Shown here: piece after piece, positions 24,751 to 32,103 of the stretch | How positions within the stretch are numbered: the stretch's first letter is position 1 | Layout: every line of letters begins with the position of its first letter | NCBI GenBank assembly: GCA_037383845.1 | Contig: JARRON010000038.1 | Coordinates: 1 to 42,283 of the forward strand | Length of the DNA stretch: 42,283 nt | Direction: 5' to 3' | From: JARRON01 sp037383845 | GTDB lineage: Bacteria; Pseudomonadota; Gammaproteobacteria; Steroidobacterales; XN24 | Position numbers and translations under genes: made by a program | Notes under the pieces: model-generated | The model's input: the letters and a program-made list of their open reading frames with translations, nothing else | Told to the model about the DNA's origin: nothing | Database searches by the model: none

Positions 24751-25744
24751 GTTATTTCCATGGCATGAGAAGCCCCTGGCGGAAGTGGAGTCCGCCCTGG
24801 AGGCGGACCGGCTGACCCATGCCCTGCTCATCGAGGGGCCGGAGGGAGTGGGCAAGCTCGGCCTGGCCTTCGCCATCGCCCGGCGGGTACTGGGACTCGC
24901 GGGGGACGCGCCTGACCCGTTGGCGCCGCCGGTGCACGCCGATTTGCTCTGGATCACCCGGGAAGAGGGCGAGCGTGGCCTGAAGAAACAGATCGGCATC
25001 GACCAGGTGCGTGCAGCCTGCCGGGAACTGGCCATGACCAGCTACGCCGGGGGATGGAAAGTCGCCGTGATCGCACCGGCGGACCGGCTGACGCCGGCCG
25101 CGGCGAACTCTCTGCTGAAGACCCTCGAGGAGCCTGCGCCGGAAACGCTGCTGATCCTGGTTCGCACCCGGAGGGACACGCTGCCGGCGACGATCGCCAG
25201 CCGCTGCCAGCGGTTGCTGGTGAACCCCCCGGCGCCGGAGCAGGCCCTGGAATGGCTGCAGGCCAACGCCCGGGGCAAGGCGCGCTGGGACCGGCTGCTG
25301 GCCATGGCGGGGGGCGCCCCTCTGCTGGCTATCCGGCTCAGGGAGGAAGGGTTCGAGACCCTCGACGAGACCCTTGACCGGGGTCTTCGGGAGGTGGTCG
25401 CAGGCGTGGCCGATCCCGTGGAGCTTGCTGCCCGGACCGGCGACCGGGAACCCGCCGACGTGCTGCGCTGGCTCGACTTCTGGGTGGGCGAGCTCATCCG
25501 GCTTGGGGCGGCGGGACCGCGGCCGGAACTGGACCCGAAGCGGGCCGAGGCTTTGCAAAAGGTTCTTCAGCGAATACCCTTGCCCCGACTCTTCCGCTAT
25601 CTGGACGAGCTTCGGGCTGCCTCGACGCGGCTGGACGGGGCCCTTAACGCGCAGCTGGTGATGGAAAACCTGCTGACGCCGTGGGCCGACGCTCTCGAGC
25701 CGACAAGGGGCGCCTCCGAACAAGGGGTACTGGCTGACCGATGA
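24740..25744 (+). CDS. holB: DNA polymerase III delta-prime subunit lacking the zinc module
   Basis: Clamp-loader subunit that opens contacts in the gamma/tau-delta-delta' complex and helps load the beta clamp. 334 residues; landmarks are RLTHALLIEGPEGVGK, AANSLLKTLEEPAPETLLIL and TIASRCQRL (the SRC arginine-finger motif). Between GVGK and LLWITREEG, where most delta-prime and gamma proteins have a four-Cys zinc knuckle, this protein has a shortened Pro/Ala-rich stretch (LAGDAPDPLAPPVHAD) with no Cys. The rest looks normal, so it is probably functional but structurally unusual. Overlaps tmk by 11 bases and pilZ by 4. Confidence 0.92.
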   Translation: MTNKLFPWHEKPLAEVESALEADRLTHALLIEGPEGVGKLGLAFAIARRVLGLAGDAPDPLAPPVHADLLWITREEGERGLKKQIGIDQVRAACRELAMTSYAGGWKVAVIAPADRLTPAAANSLLKTLEEPAPETLLILVRTRRDTLPATIASRCQRLLVNPPAPEQALEWLQANARGKARWDRLLAMAGGAPLLAIRLREEGFETLDETLDRGLREVVAGVADPVELAARTGDREPADVLRWLDFWVGELIRLGAAGPRPELDPKRAEALQKVLQRIPLPRLFRYLDELRAASTRLDGALNAQLVMENLLTPWADALEPTRGASEQGVLADR

Positions 25745-26085
25745 CCAACAGCAAGCCCGGACTGCTGACGCTCACCATCAAGGACAAGAGCGCCCTCTAC
25801 CTCGCCTACATGCCCTTCGTGAAGAACGGCGGGCTGTTTATCCCCACCAGCAGCAACTACCGTCTTGGCGACGAGGTGTTCATGCTGCTCAACCTCATGG
25901 GAGAGGACGAGAAGATCCCGGTGGCAGGGCGAGTGATCTGGATCACGCCGAAGGGCGCCCAGGGCAAGCGCACAGCGGGTATCGGCGTTCAGTTCAGCGA
26001 GCAGGACCGGGGCAGCACCCAGCGGAAGATCGAGAACTACCTGGCTGGCGCGCTGGGCGGCGACAAGATCACCCATACGATGTAG
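25741..26085 (+). CDS. pilZ: PilZ-type IV pilus biogenesis protein
   Basis: A 114-residue cytoplasmic PilZ domain protein required in pseudomonads and xanthomonads for type IV pilus assembly, acting through PilB and FimX. Features: LTIKDKSALYLAYMPFVKNGGLFIPT, FMLLNLMGEDEKIPVAGRVIWITP and GIGVQF. The N-terminal RxxxR motif that binds cyclic-di-GMP is absent, as expected for the pilus-type PilZ. ATG overlaps the holB stop (ATGA). It is the last gene of the fab-to-pilZ run, and its stop lies inside a small palindrome. Confidence 0.93.
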   Translation: MTNSKPGLLTLTIKDKSALYLAYMPFVKNGGLFIPTSSNYRLGDEVFMLLNLMGEDEKIPVAGRVIWITPKGAQGKRTAGIGVQFSEQDRGSTQRKIENYLAGALGGDKITHTM

Positions 26086-26100
26086 CCCGGGCCGGGCTAC
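26082..26100. repeat. Palindromic GTAGCCCGG repeat
   Basis: GTAGCCCGG, one G, then CCGGGCTAC: a perfect 9-base inverted repeat that contains the pilZ stop. The same core words occur in inverted pairing at 35092-35137, so this may be a dispersed REP-like element. Confidence 0.5.
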
Positions 26101-26120
26101 GGCGTTTTCCCTGACGGCAC

Positions 26121-26150
26121 AAAAAACCGGGCCGCCCGCGGGCGGCCCGG
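26121..26150 (-). terminator. Rho-independent terminator of the YegP-like gene
   Basis: A fully palindromic 24-base GC stem (26127-26150) is followed, on the minus strand, by six T (26121-26126). It lies 24 bases beyond the stop of the minus-strand gene. On the plus strand no T run follows, although the stem may still slow transcripts from pilZ. Confidence 0.8.
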
Positions 26151-26173
26151 CCGGATGATCGCGCAGGGGCTGG

Positions 26174-26509
26174 TCAGCCCGTGGTGTCGTCGATCTTGAT
26201 GGTCGTAGAGTTCTTCTGGACGCTGGCGATGCCGCTCTCCATGGCCCGCTCGCTGTCATAGGCCTCGCTGGTGCCGATGACCTGGCTGTTGCCGGCCTTG
26301 AGCACGAACCGGAACTTGCCATTCTTGCCCGGGCGGCGCTCGAACCGACCCGGATCGGTGCCGTTCTTCTGAACCGAGGCGATGCCGTTCTTGCAGGACG
26401 CCTTCGTCTTGTAGCTTTCGCTGGCCAGGATGGTCTGCCCGTTCGAGGCTTTCAGCCGGAAACGGAACTCACCCTTCTTGTCTTTGAAGATCTCGAACTT
26501 GCCCGCCAT
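26174..26509 (-). CDS. YegP/UPF0339 family protein (tandem DUF1508)
   Basis: A 111-residue protein made of two repeats of the DUF1508 domain: KFEIFKDKKGEFRFRLKASNGQTILASESY..KASCKNGIASVQKN (about 4-49) and RFERRPGKNGKFRFVLKAGNSQVIGTSEAY..ERAMESGIASVQKN (about 55-101). Members are small cytoplasmic proteins of unknown biochemical role, often abundant or stress-linked. AAGGAG lies 9 bases before the ATG, a strong ribosome site, and a strong terminator follows, so it is a single-gene transcript that is probably well expressed. Confidence 0.93.
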   Translation of the reverse strand: MAGKFEIFKDKKGEFRFRLKASNGQTILASESYKTKASCKNGIASVQKNGTDPGRFERRPGKNGKFRFVLKAGNSQVIGTSEAYDSERAMESGIASVQKNSTTIKIDDTTG

Positions 26510-26602
26510 GGACTGTCACTCCTTACTGCGTGTCGTGTAAAAGGCAGCTGACGCCGATGGCCCTGCCTGCTGCCGAAGCCGGAACGCAGGAGACCTCACC
26601 GC

Positions 26603-26626
26603 GTAGACACCGGGCCCGGAGTCTAC
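26603..26626. repeat. Inverted repeat in the gap before the YegP-like gene
   Basis: GTAGAC pairs with GTCTAC around a CCGG/CCGG core with one A-A mismatch. It lies between the cyclic-nucleotide-domain gene stop and the YegP-like gene. There is no T run, so it may be an operator or a weak transcript end. Confidence 0.4.
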
Positions 26627-26690
26627 CGGGAAACCGGTCTGCGGGATAGCTTGGCCGGAATGCGCAGGACGGCGCCGCGCCGAAGAACGT

Positions 26691-27764
26691 TCAGCCGGTC
26701 TCGGCGGGTGCCTCGCCGTCCGCCTCGCTCATGGTGAGACCGCCGCGGAGGACGTAGGCGTCGAAGCCCCGCTCGCTGAGGATGTAAGCGGCAGCGCTGC
26801 TGCGCCGGCCGGTGTCGCAGCAGACCACGTAACGGACGTCGGGGTCCAGGGTCTTGAGCTTCAGGCGGATGAAGTAGAGAGGGATGTTGATGGCGTCCGG
26901 CTGGTGATAGCTCTCGAACTCGGAAGGCAGGCGAACGTCCAGCCACTTGCCGCCGGACCCGATGATCTCCGAGGCCTCTTCGAAACTGACCCACTGGAGC
27001 ATGGGCTCGTTCATGAGGGTGTTGAAGTCGTCCTTGCCCAGCCGCATCAGGCTGCCGTTCGAGGTCATGATGACGGTGGCGTTCCGCTTGGCGTTGGAGA
27101 TCAGGGCCTCCTCGCCGAACGTGTCGCCGGGGCCGAGCTCGGCGAGCTTGATGCCGTCCTTGTTCAGCGGCGTCTCCCGGGTCACCTCACAGCGGCCCTC
27201 GGTGATCACGTAGAAGTAGTCGCCTTCGCCGCCCTGGCGGATGATTACGTCCCCGGCCTTGTGGTTCACCTGCTGCATGCGCATGAAGATGGCCTGGATG
27301 TTGGCCGGCGGGATCCTGTGGAAGGCCTTGGTCTGGAGCAGGGTGGTCATCCAGTCGTCGCTGTCGGGCAGGCTCTCGCCACGCAGCTCGCTGACCTCGT
27401 AGGTGCCGGTCTGGTCCCAGGTGAGCATCACATCCAGCAGGTCGCTGTCCACCGAGATGAACTCCACCCGGCTGCGCGCGCGGGCGCTGACCCGGCGGGG
27501 CAGGCCCGGCGCGAGAGGGCTGCGTGCCGCAGCGGTGCCCCCTTCGACGACGCTGAGGACCTTGTCTCCGTCGCGTATCTCGACTTCGCCGTCGATGACG
27601 TAGATCGCCCGCCGGTCGGTGTCGCCCTTGCGGAACAGGAAACGCCCGCCGGGCATGTCCTGCACAGTGGTCTTCTGCGCCAGGGCCCGGAGGTTCTCCG
27701 CCTTGAGTCCGTCAAGCGGTGAGAAAGCTTTCAGCTGCGAAGGGTCGAGCGTTCTGCCCGGCAT
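26691..27764 (-). CDS. Tandem cyclic-nucleotide-binding domains plus rhodanese
   Basis: A 357-residue cytoplasmic protein with three domains. The first cNMP-binding-like domain (about 12-115) is degenerate. The second (about 140-255) keeps KAGDVIIRQGGEGDYFYVITEGRCEV, LAELGPGDTFGEEALI and KRNATVIM, the usual phosphate-binding cassette region. The C-terminal rhodanese (about 262-345) has KWLDVRLPSEFESYH and the active-site loop CCDTGRRS with Cys316. There is no DNA-binding domain, so it is not a CRP regulator. It may couple ligand sensing to sulphur transfer or persulphide chemistry, but the function is unknown. The 154-base upstream gap holds inverted and direct repeats that could be regulatory. 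Confidence 0.88.
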   Translation of the reverse strand: MPGRTLDPSQLKAFSPLDGLKAENLRALAQKTTVQDMPGGRFLFRKGDTDRRAIYVIDGEVEIRDGDKVLSVVEGGTAAARSPLAPGLPRRVSARARSRVEFISVDSDLLDVMLTWDQTGTYEVSELRGESLPDSDDWMTTLLQTKAFHRIPPANIQAIFMRMQQVNHKAGDVIIRQGGEGDYFYVITEGRCEVTRETPLNKDGIKLAELGPGDTFGEEALISNAKRNATVIMTSNGSLMRLGKDDFNTLMNEPMLQWVSFEEASEIIGSGGKWLDVRLPSEFESYHQPDAINIPLYFIRLKLKTLDPDVRYVVCCDTGRRSSAAAYILSERGFDAYVLRGGLTMSEADGEAPAETG

Positions 27765-27794
27765 GTTGAGAGTCCGTGATGCGCTGTTGACCGG

Positions 27795-27841
27795 TTGATC
27801 GGGATCGGCGCAATCCGTTGCGCCCGGACCTGATCGGGACC
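27795..27841 (-). promoter_or_regulatory. Structured operator-like region upstream of the cNMP-domain/rhodanese gene
   Basis: GGCGCAA (27807-27813) and TTGCGCC (27818-27824) form a perfect 7-base inverted repeat with a 4-base loop. It is flanked by near-identical direct repeats, TTGATCGGGATC and CTGATCGGGACC. It lies 30-75 bases before the start codon, so it could be a regulator site or a 5' leader hairpin. Confidence 0.4.
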
Positions 27842-27863
27842 GCTGGGAAGAATATCACATGCA

Positions 27864-27889
27864 ACGGGGCGGCAACCCTGCCGCCCCGT
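27864..27889 (-). terminator. Possible stem-loop terminator after fadJ
   Basis: An 11-base GC stem with a 4-base loop lies 30 bases beyond the fadJ stop on the minus strand. The sequence after it is not T-rich, so it may be a Rho-assisted end or a stabilising hairpin. Confidence 0.45.
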
Positions 27890-27918
27890 CGCCCTGCGGC
27901 GGGCGTCGCGGGGCCGCG

Positions 27919-29949
27919 TCAGGCGGCCAGCCGCTCCCATGCCGAGTCAGGCTCGAAGCGCTCGCCATGCCTGTCCCGGAGCCGCTCCAGGCTCTCGCTG
28001 ACGTCGCCGACGCCGCGCGCCCTGGCATAGTTGACCGGTCCTCCGCGGAACGGTGCAAAGCCCGTGCCGAAGATGATGCCGGCGTCCAGCAGGTCAAGGT
28101 CGTCCACGACCCCGTCTCGCCAGACCGCAACGGCCTCGTTGACCATGGGCAGGATCAGCCTGTCCTCGAGGTCGACGGGGATGGTCGCGTCCTTGTCCGC
28201 GTCCTTGACGGGCTTGCCATCCTTCCACTCGTAGAAGCCGCGGCCGGTCTTCCGGCCGAGCTGTTTCTTCTCGACCATCTCCTCAAGCTTCTTCGGCACC
28301 GGGATGCCGTAGGCGTCGCCGAGGATCTTCGCGACGTTCAGCGCAACGTCCAGGCCGACGGTATCGGCCAGTTCCACCGGCCCCATGGGCATGCCGAATC
28401 GCCTGGCGGCCTCGTCGATGACCGGCAGGGGAATGCCGTCCTCCGCCGCCAGCAGGGCTTCCATCATGTAGGGCATGAGCACCCGGTTGACGACGAATCC
28501 CGGGGAGCTCAGGCAGGGCAGGGGCAGCTTGTCGATTTTCCGGCAGAAGGCGATGCCCTTGTCGATCTCCTCGCGGGGCGTGTCGGCGGTGTGAATGACC
28601 TCCACCAGGGGCATCATGGCCACGGGATTGAAGAAGTGCAGGCCGATCAGGCGTTCGGGGCGCTCCAGGGCGTCCTGCAGGTCCTCCAGCCGGATGCTGG
28701 ACGTATTGGTGGCCAGCACGGCCTCCGGCTTCATGCGCGGTTCCAGGGAACGATAGAGGTCCTTCTTGGCGTCGGCGTTCTCGAAGATGGCTTCGATGAC
28801 AACGTCCGCGCCGGCCACGCCGCGGCCGTCGACGTCGGGCATCAGCCGGTCCATGGCGGCCTGGATGAGTCGCGGTTCCCGCAGCTTCTTCTTGAAAAGC
28901 TTCTGGGCCCGCTTGACGGCGGGCGCAATGAACTTCGGCTCCCGGTCCTGGAGGGTCACCGTCAGCCCTCGCAGGGCGCACCAGGCGGCGATGTCACCGC
29001 CCATGACGCCGGCGCCGACGACGTGCACATGCCGGACCTTGAAGCCGGACTTGCCGCCCAGGGACTTGAGCTTGTCCTGGAGCAGGAACACCCTGACGAG
29101 GTTCTTCGACGCGTCGGTCAGAAAGAGCCGGGAGATGGAGCGCGCCTCCTTCTCCATCATGATGTCCGGCTTGTCGCCGTAGCGCTGCCACAGGTCGATG
29201 ATGGCGTAGGGCGCCGGGTAGTGCTCTGGCCGGGCCTTCTTGCGAACCTGCTTTTCCATGATGCCGGCGATGACCTTCCGGGCCGGGCCGGCATTCATCA
29301 GCCGTTCCTTCAGCGGCAGCTCCCGCGGCTTCGGCGGGTTGGCCGCCATCATCCGGGCGGCCCGCTCCAGGTGCCGCTGGGGCACCACCTGGTCCACCAG
29401 GCCCATCTTCCTGGCCTGCCTGGGCCGGATGTTGCGGCCGGTCAGCATCATGTCCATGGCCGCCATGGGGCCGGCCAGCTTCACCGACCGGACGGTGCCT
29501 CCGAAGCCGGGATGGATCCCCAGCTTCACCTCCGGCAGGCCGATCACCGCCCGCGGGTCCTCCACGAGGATCCTGTACCGGCAGGCCATGGCCAGCTCCA
29601 GGCCGCCGCCCAGTGCGAAGCCGTTGATCAGGGCGATGGTGGGGCAGCGCAGGGCCTCGAGCCGGTCCAGGACCTTCTGGCCGGCGCGGACCATCTCGTA
29701 GGCCTCGTCGGCGTTCCTCAGCCCTGTGAATTCCTTGATGTCGGCGCCGGCGATGAAACCGTTCTTCTTGCCGGAATGGACCACCACGGCCTTGGGCAGG
29801 TCTTTCTCCAGGTCCGCGAGACGTTCGTTGAGCTCGGTCATCACATCGCGGGACAGGGTGTTGGTGGACGCGCCGGCCTTGTCCAGGCAGAGCCACGCGA
29901 TGCCGTCGTCGTCGCGGCGGATCTTCCAGTGCTTTTGGGTATCGTTCAT
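27919..29949 (-). CDS. fadJ: Multifunctional fatty-acid oxidation alpha subunit (enoyl-CoA hydratase / 3-hydroxyacyl-CoA dehydrogenase)
   Basis: Carries out hydration and NAD-dependent dehydrogenation in beta-oxidation, in complex with the thiolase encoded just upstream. 676 residues. The N-terminal crotonase domain shows GFIAGADIKEF (oxyanion hole), INGFALGGGLELAMACRYRI and GLPEVKLGIHPGFGGT with a catalytic Glu. The central dehydrogenase has the NAD motif VVGAGVMGGDIA, ATNTSSI and GLHFFNPV. The C-terminal helical domain has GFVVNRVL, FGMPMGPVELADTVGLDV and GRGFYEW. It starts 4 bases after the fadI stop, with GGAG 7 bases before ATG. The gene order with an FadI-type thiolase favours FadJ over FadB, though the name is not certain. 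Confidence 0.93.
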   Translation of the reverse strand: MNDTQKHWKIRRDDDGIAWLCLDKAGASTNTLSRDVMTELNERLADLEKDLPKAVVVHSGKKNGFIAGADIKEFTGLRNADEAYEMVRAGQKVLDRLEALRCPTIALINGFALGGGLELAMACRYRILVEDPRAVIGLPEVKLGIHPGFGGTVRSVKLAGPMAAMDMMLTGRNIRPRQARKMGLVDQVVPQRHLERAARMMAANPPKPRELPLKERLMNAGPARKVIAGIMEKQVRKKARPEHYPAPYAIIDLWQRYGDKPDIMMEKEARSISRLFLTDASKNLVRVFLLQDKLKSLGGKSGFKVRHVHVVGAGVMGGDIAAWCALRGLTVTLQDREPKFIAPAVKRAQKLFKKKLREPRLIQAAMDRLMPDVDGRGVAGADVVIEAIFENADAKKDLYRSLEPRMKPEAVLATNTSSIRLEDLQDALERPERLIGLHFFNPVAMMPLVEVIHTADTPREEIDKGIAFCRKIDKLPLPCLSSPGFVVNRVLMPYMMEALLAAEDGIPLPVIDEAARRFGMPMGPVELADTVGLDVALNVAKILGDAYGIPVPKKLEEMVEKKQLGRKTGRGFYEWKDGKPVKDADKDATIPVDLEDRLILPMVNEAVAVWRDGVVDDLDLLDAGIIFGTGFAPFRGGPVNYARARGVGDVSESLERLRDRHGERFEPDSAWERLAA

Positions 29950-29953
29950 GGCT

Positions 29954-31264
29954 TTACTCCGGCTTGCTCTTGAGCAACATGGCGCCGCCCTGGCCGCCGC
30001 CGATGCACAGCGTGGCGATGGCGGTTCCCCCGCCCGAGCGCTCCAGGACCTTCAGGGCGTGGAGGACGATGCGGGCGCCACTGGCGCCTACGGGATGCCC
30101 AGTGGCGATGGCGCCACCGTCGATGTTCAGCTTGTCCTGGTCGATGCGGCCGACGGCGTTCTTCAGGCCGATCTCGGTCTTGCAGTAGTCTGCATCGTCC
30201 AGGGCTTCCAGGCAGGCCAGCACCTGTCCCGCGAAGGCCTCGTTGATTTCCCAGTAGTCGATGTCGTCAAGGCCGAGCTTGTTCCGCTCCATCAGCGGAC
30301 CCGAGGCATAGGCCGGGCCGAGGCCCATCTGTGCCGGGTCCAGTGCGGCCCACTCGCAGTCCTCGATCACGCCCAGCACGGGCAGGTCGTGTTCTTCAAC
30401 TGCCCGTTCGCTGGCCAGCAGGAGCATGGCCGCCCCGTCGGTGATCTGGGAGCTGTTGCCGGCGGTCACGAGGCCCACCCGCCGGTCGAAGAACGGCTTC
30501 AGCTTGGCCAGCTTCTCCTCGGAGGTGTCCCGGCGCAGTCCGTCGTCCTCCTGGAGCGCCTTGCCGGAGGGCGAATAAAGGGCGATGACCTCGTCCATGC
30601 GGCCCTCGTCGAAGGCCTCGGCCAGCCGCTTGTGGCTGCGGGCGGCGAAGGCGTCCATGGCTTCCCGGTCGATGCCGAAACGATGAGCGATGACCTCGCA
30701 GGTCTGGCCCATGTTCATATCCACCACCGGGTCGGTAAGGCCCTTGAGCAGGGCGATCACCGGCTTGAGGTGGCCCGGGCGCAGCTTCGAGAACATCATG
30801 GCCTTGTCCACCGGCGATTTCGCCCGGGCCAGGTCCGCCAGCCAGTTGACCATGTCGTCGTTGAAGAGCACTGGTGCCCGGCTCATCGCCTCGGTCCCGC
30901 CAGCCATCACCAGGTCAGAGCGGCCCAGCCAGATGTTGCGGGCGGCAGTGTCGAGGGCCTGCATGGCCGAGGCGCAGTTGCGCATCACGGTGAAGCCCGG
31001 GGTGCGGTCGCCGCAGCCCATGCGCAGCGCCACGATGCGGCCGATGTTGGGCTCGTCGGCGCTGGGCATCGCCGCGCCGAGGATGACCTCGTCGATAACC
31101 TCAGGCTCGATTGGCTGGCGCGCCAGGACATCGCGTCCCGCGGCCACTGCCAGGTCCGAGGCGCTGAAGGGTCCCGGGCGTCCCCGGGCCTTGAGGAAGG
31201 GTGTCCTGGCGCCATCCACCACGTAGGCGGGGCTGGCGTAGGAGACTTTCTTGGCCTTGGCCAT
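29954..31264 (-). CDS. fadI: 3-ketoacyl-CoA thiolase (FadI type)
   Basis: Cleaves 3-ketoacyl-CoA with CoA in the last step of beta-oxidation. At 436 residues it has exactly the E. coli FadI length. The nucleophile is Cys97 in VMRNCASAMQALD, and the C-terminal motifs are NEAFAGQV, GGAIATGHPVGASGARI and CIGGGQGGAM with the second active Cys. AAGGAG lies 6 bases before the ATG. The gene is 18 bases downstream of the TetR regulator and 4 bases before fadJ, so all three are probably one operon. Confidence 0.94.
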   Translation of the reverse strand: MAKAKKVSYASPAYVVDGARTPFLKARGRPGPFSASDLAVAAGRDVLARQPIEPEVIDEVILGAAMPSADEPNIGRIVALRMGCGDRTPGFTVMRNCASAMQALDTAARNIWLGRSDLVMAGGTEAMSRAPVLFNDDMVNWLADLARAKSPVDKAMMFSKLRPGHLKPVIALLKGLTDPVVDMNMGQTCEVIAHRFGIDREAMDAFAARSHKRLAEAFDEGRMDEVIALYSPSGKALQEDDGLRRDTSEEKLAKLKPFFDRRVGLVTAGNSSQITDGAAMLLLASERAVEEHDLPVLGVIEDCEWAALDPAQMGLGPAYASGPLMERNKLGLDDIDYWEINEAFAGQVLACLEALDDADYCKTEIGLKNAVGRIDQDKLNIDGGAIATGHPVGASGARIVLHALKVLERSGGGTAIATLCIGGGQGGAMLLKSKPE

Positions 31265-31282
31265 AACGTGCTCCTTGGGCTG

Positions 31283-32008
31283 TTAACTGTTCAATCTTTT
31301 CCTGGTCGATGTCTTGCGCGACCGGGTGCTTCGCTTCGACTTCGGGCGCGTCGCCTTGCGTTGCCTGGCCGCGGTGCCGGACGGGGCGCGAAATCCTGCC
31401 GCCACGAAGGGAAGCAGCCTCTGCACCACCTCGCCGACGTCCCGGGCGCGGATGGTCTCGCCCGAGAGCAGCTCCACGAGCTGGCGCTCCGCCACCGGGT
31501 AGGTGAGGGCGCCCACGAGGAACTGCAGGCGCCAGCGCACCTCCTCCGGCGGCACCTCCGGGAGCGCCCGGCACAGCGCGTCGTGGTACCTGTCCAGGAC
31601 CTCCCGGTAATCGCCCGAGAACCACTCCTGCACGGATTCCTCGGCCTCGGCGTGGGTCTGGCCCAGCAGCCGCAGCACCGTCGGGCCTCCCTGGGCGGGA
31701 TCGGAGGAGCATTCCACCACCGGAAGCATGAAGGCCTCCAGGATGGCTTCCAACGGCGGGTCGCCGTGCTTCTTCTCCAGCCGCTCCAGGTTCCGCAGGC
31801 GGGCCTTGTTCAGCGGTTCCAGCCGGCGCCGGTAGACCGCCTCCACCAGGCCTTCCTTGGATCCGAAGTGGTAATTCACCGCGGCCAGGTTGACCCGGGC
31901 CAGGGCGGTAATGGCCCGCAGAGACGTACGCGGCACCCCGGTCTTGGCAAAAAGCTCTTCCGCCGCCGCCAGGATCCGCTCCTTGGTGGAGTCGAGAAGA
32001 CTGGTCAC
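31283..32008 (-). CDS. TetR-family regulator, PsrA-like
   Basis: A 241-residue repressor-type protein. The N-terminal helix-turn-helix (about 9-55) reads KERILAAAEELFAKTG, AITALARVNLAAVNYHFGSKEGL, which is close to PsrA, the acyl-CoA-responsive regulator of fad genes in Pseudomonas. The ligand domain follows (about 60-205). The last 27 residues are highly basic (13 Lys/Arg), an unusual extension. The GTG start has GGAGG upstream. It heads the fadI-fadJ operon, and a GAAAC-N4-GTTT site overlaps its own promoter, so it probably controls itself and beta-oxidation. The ligand is inferred, not shown. Confidence 0.85.
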   Translation of the reverse strand: MTSLLDSTKERILAAAEELFAKTGVPRTSLRAITALARVNLAAVNYHFGSKEGLVEAVYRRRLEPLNKARLRNLERLEKKHGDPPLEAILEAFMLPVVECSSDPAQGGPTVLRLLGQTHAEAEESVQEWFSGDYREVLDRYHDALCRALPEVPPEEVRWRLQFLVGALTYPVAERQLVELLSGETIRARDVGEVVQRLLPFVAAGFRAPSGTAARQRKATRPKSKRSTRSRKTSTRKRLNS

Positions 32009-32051
32009 TCCTGCCTCCCCCTGCGTCGTCGCCGACAGCGCCGACGCCCTT

Positions 32052-32068
32052 TTGAAACAAGCGTTTAA
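32052..32068 (-). promoter_or_regulatory. PsrA-like operator
   Basis: TTGAAAC-AAGC-GTTTAA (read on the plus strand) fits the published PsrA consensus of GAAAC and GTTT half-sites spaced by 2-4 bases. It sits directly downstream of the -10 box of the regulator gene, a position suited to repression. Confidence 0.6.
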
Positions 32069-32096
32069 TTGTAGGTCACGGGCGCGCGCCGGGCAA
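32068..32096 (-). promoter_or_regulatory. Sigma-70-type promoter of the tetR-fadI-fadJ operon
   Basis: On the minus strand TTGCCC (32096-32091) and TACAAT (32073-32068) are separated by exactly 17 bases. It is the best promoter match in the window. The PsrA-like operator overlaps its downstream edge. Confidence 0.65.
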
Positions 32097-32103
32097 CCGC
32101 AGG

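Noticed and set aside
27859..29973. A 704-residue open frame on the plus strand opposite fadJ
   Set aside because: It is antisense to a clear FadJ coding sequence and has no recognisable protein features. High GC leaves long stop-free frames on the other strand.
29726..32068. A 780-residue open frame opposite fadI and the TetR gene
   Set aside because: Shadow frame. The opposite strand encodes two well-supported proteins with ribosome sites.
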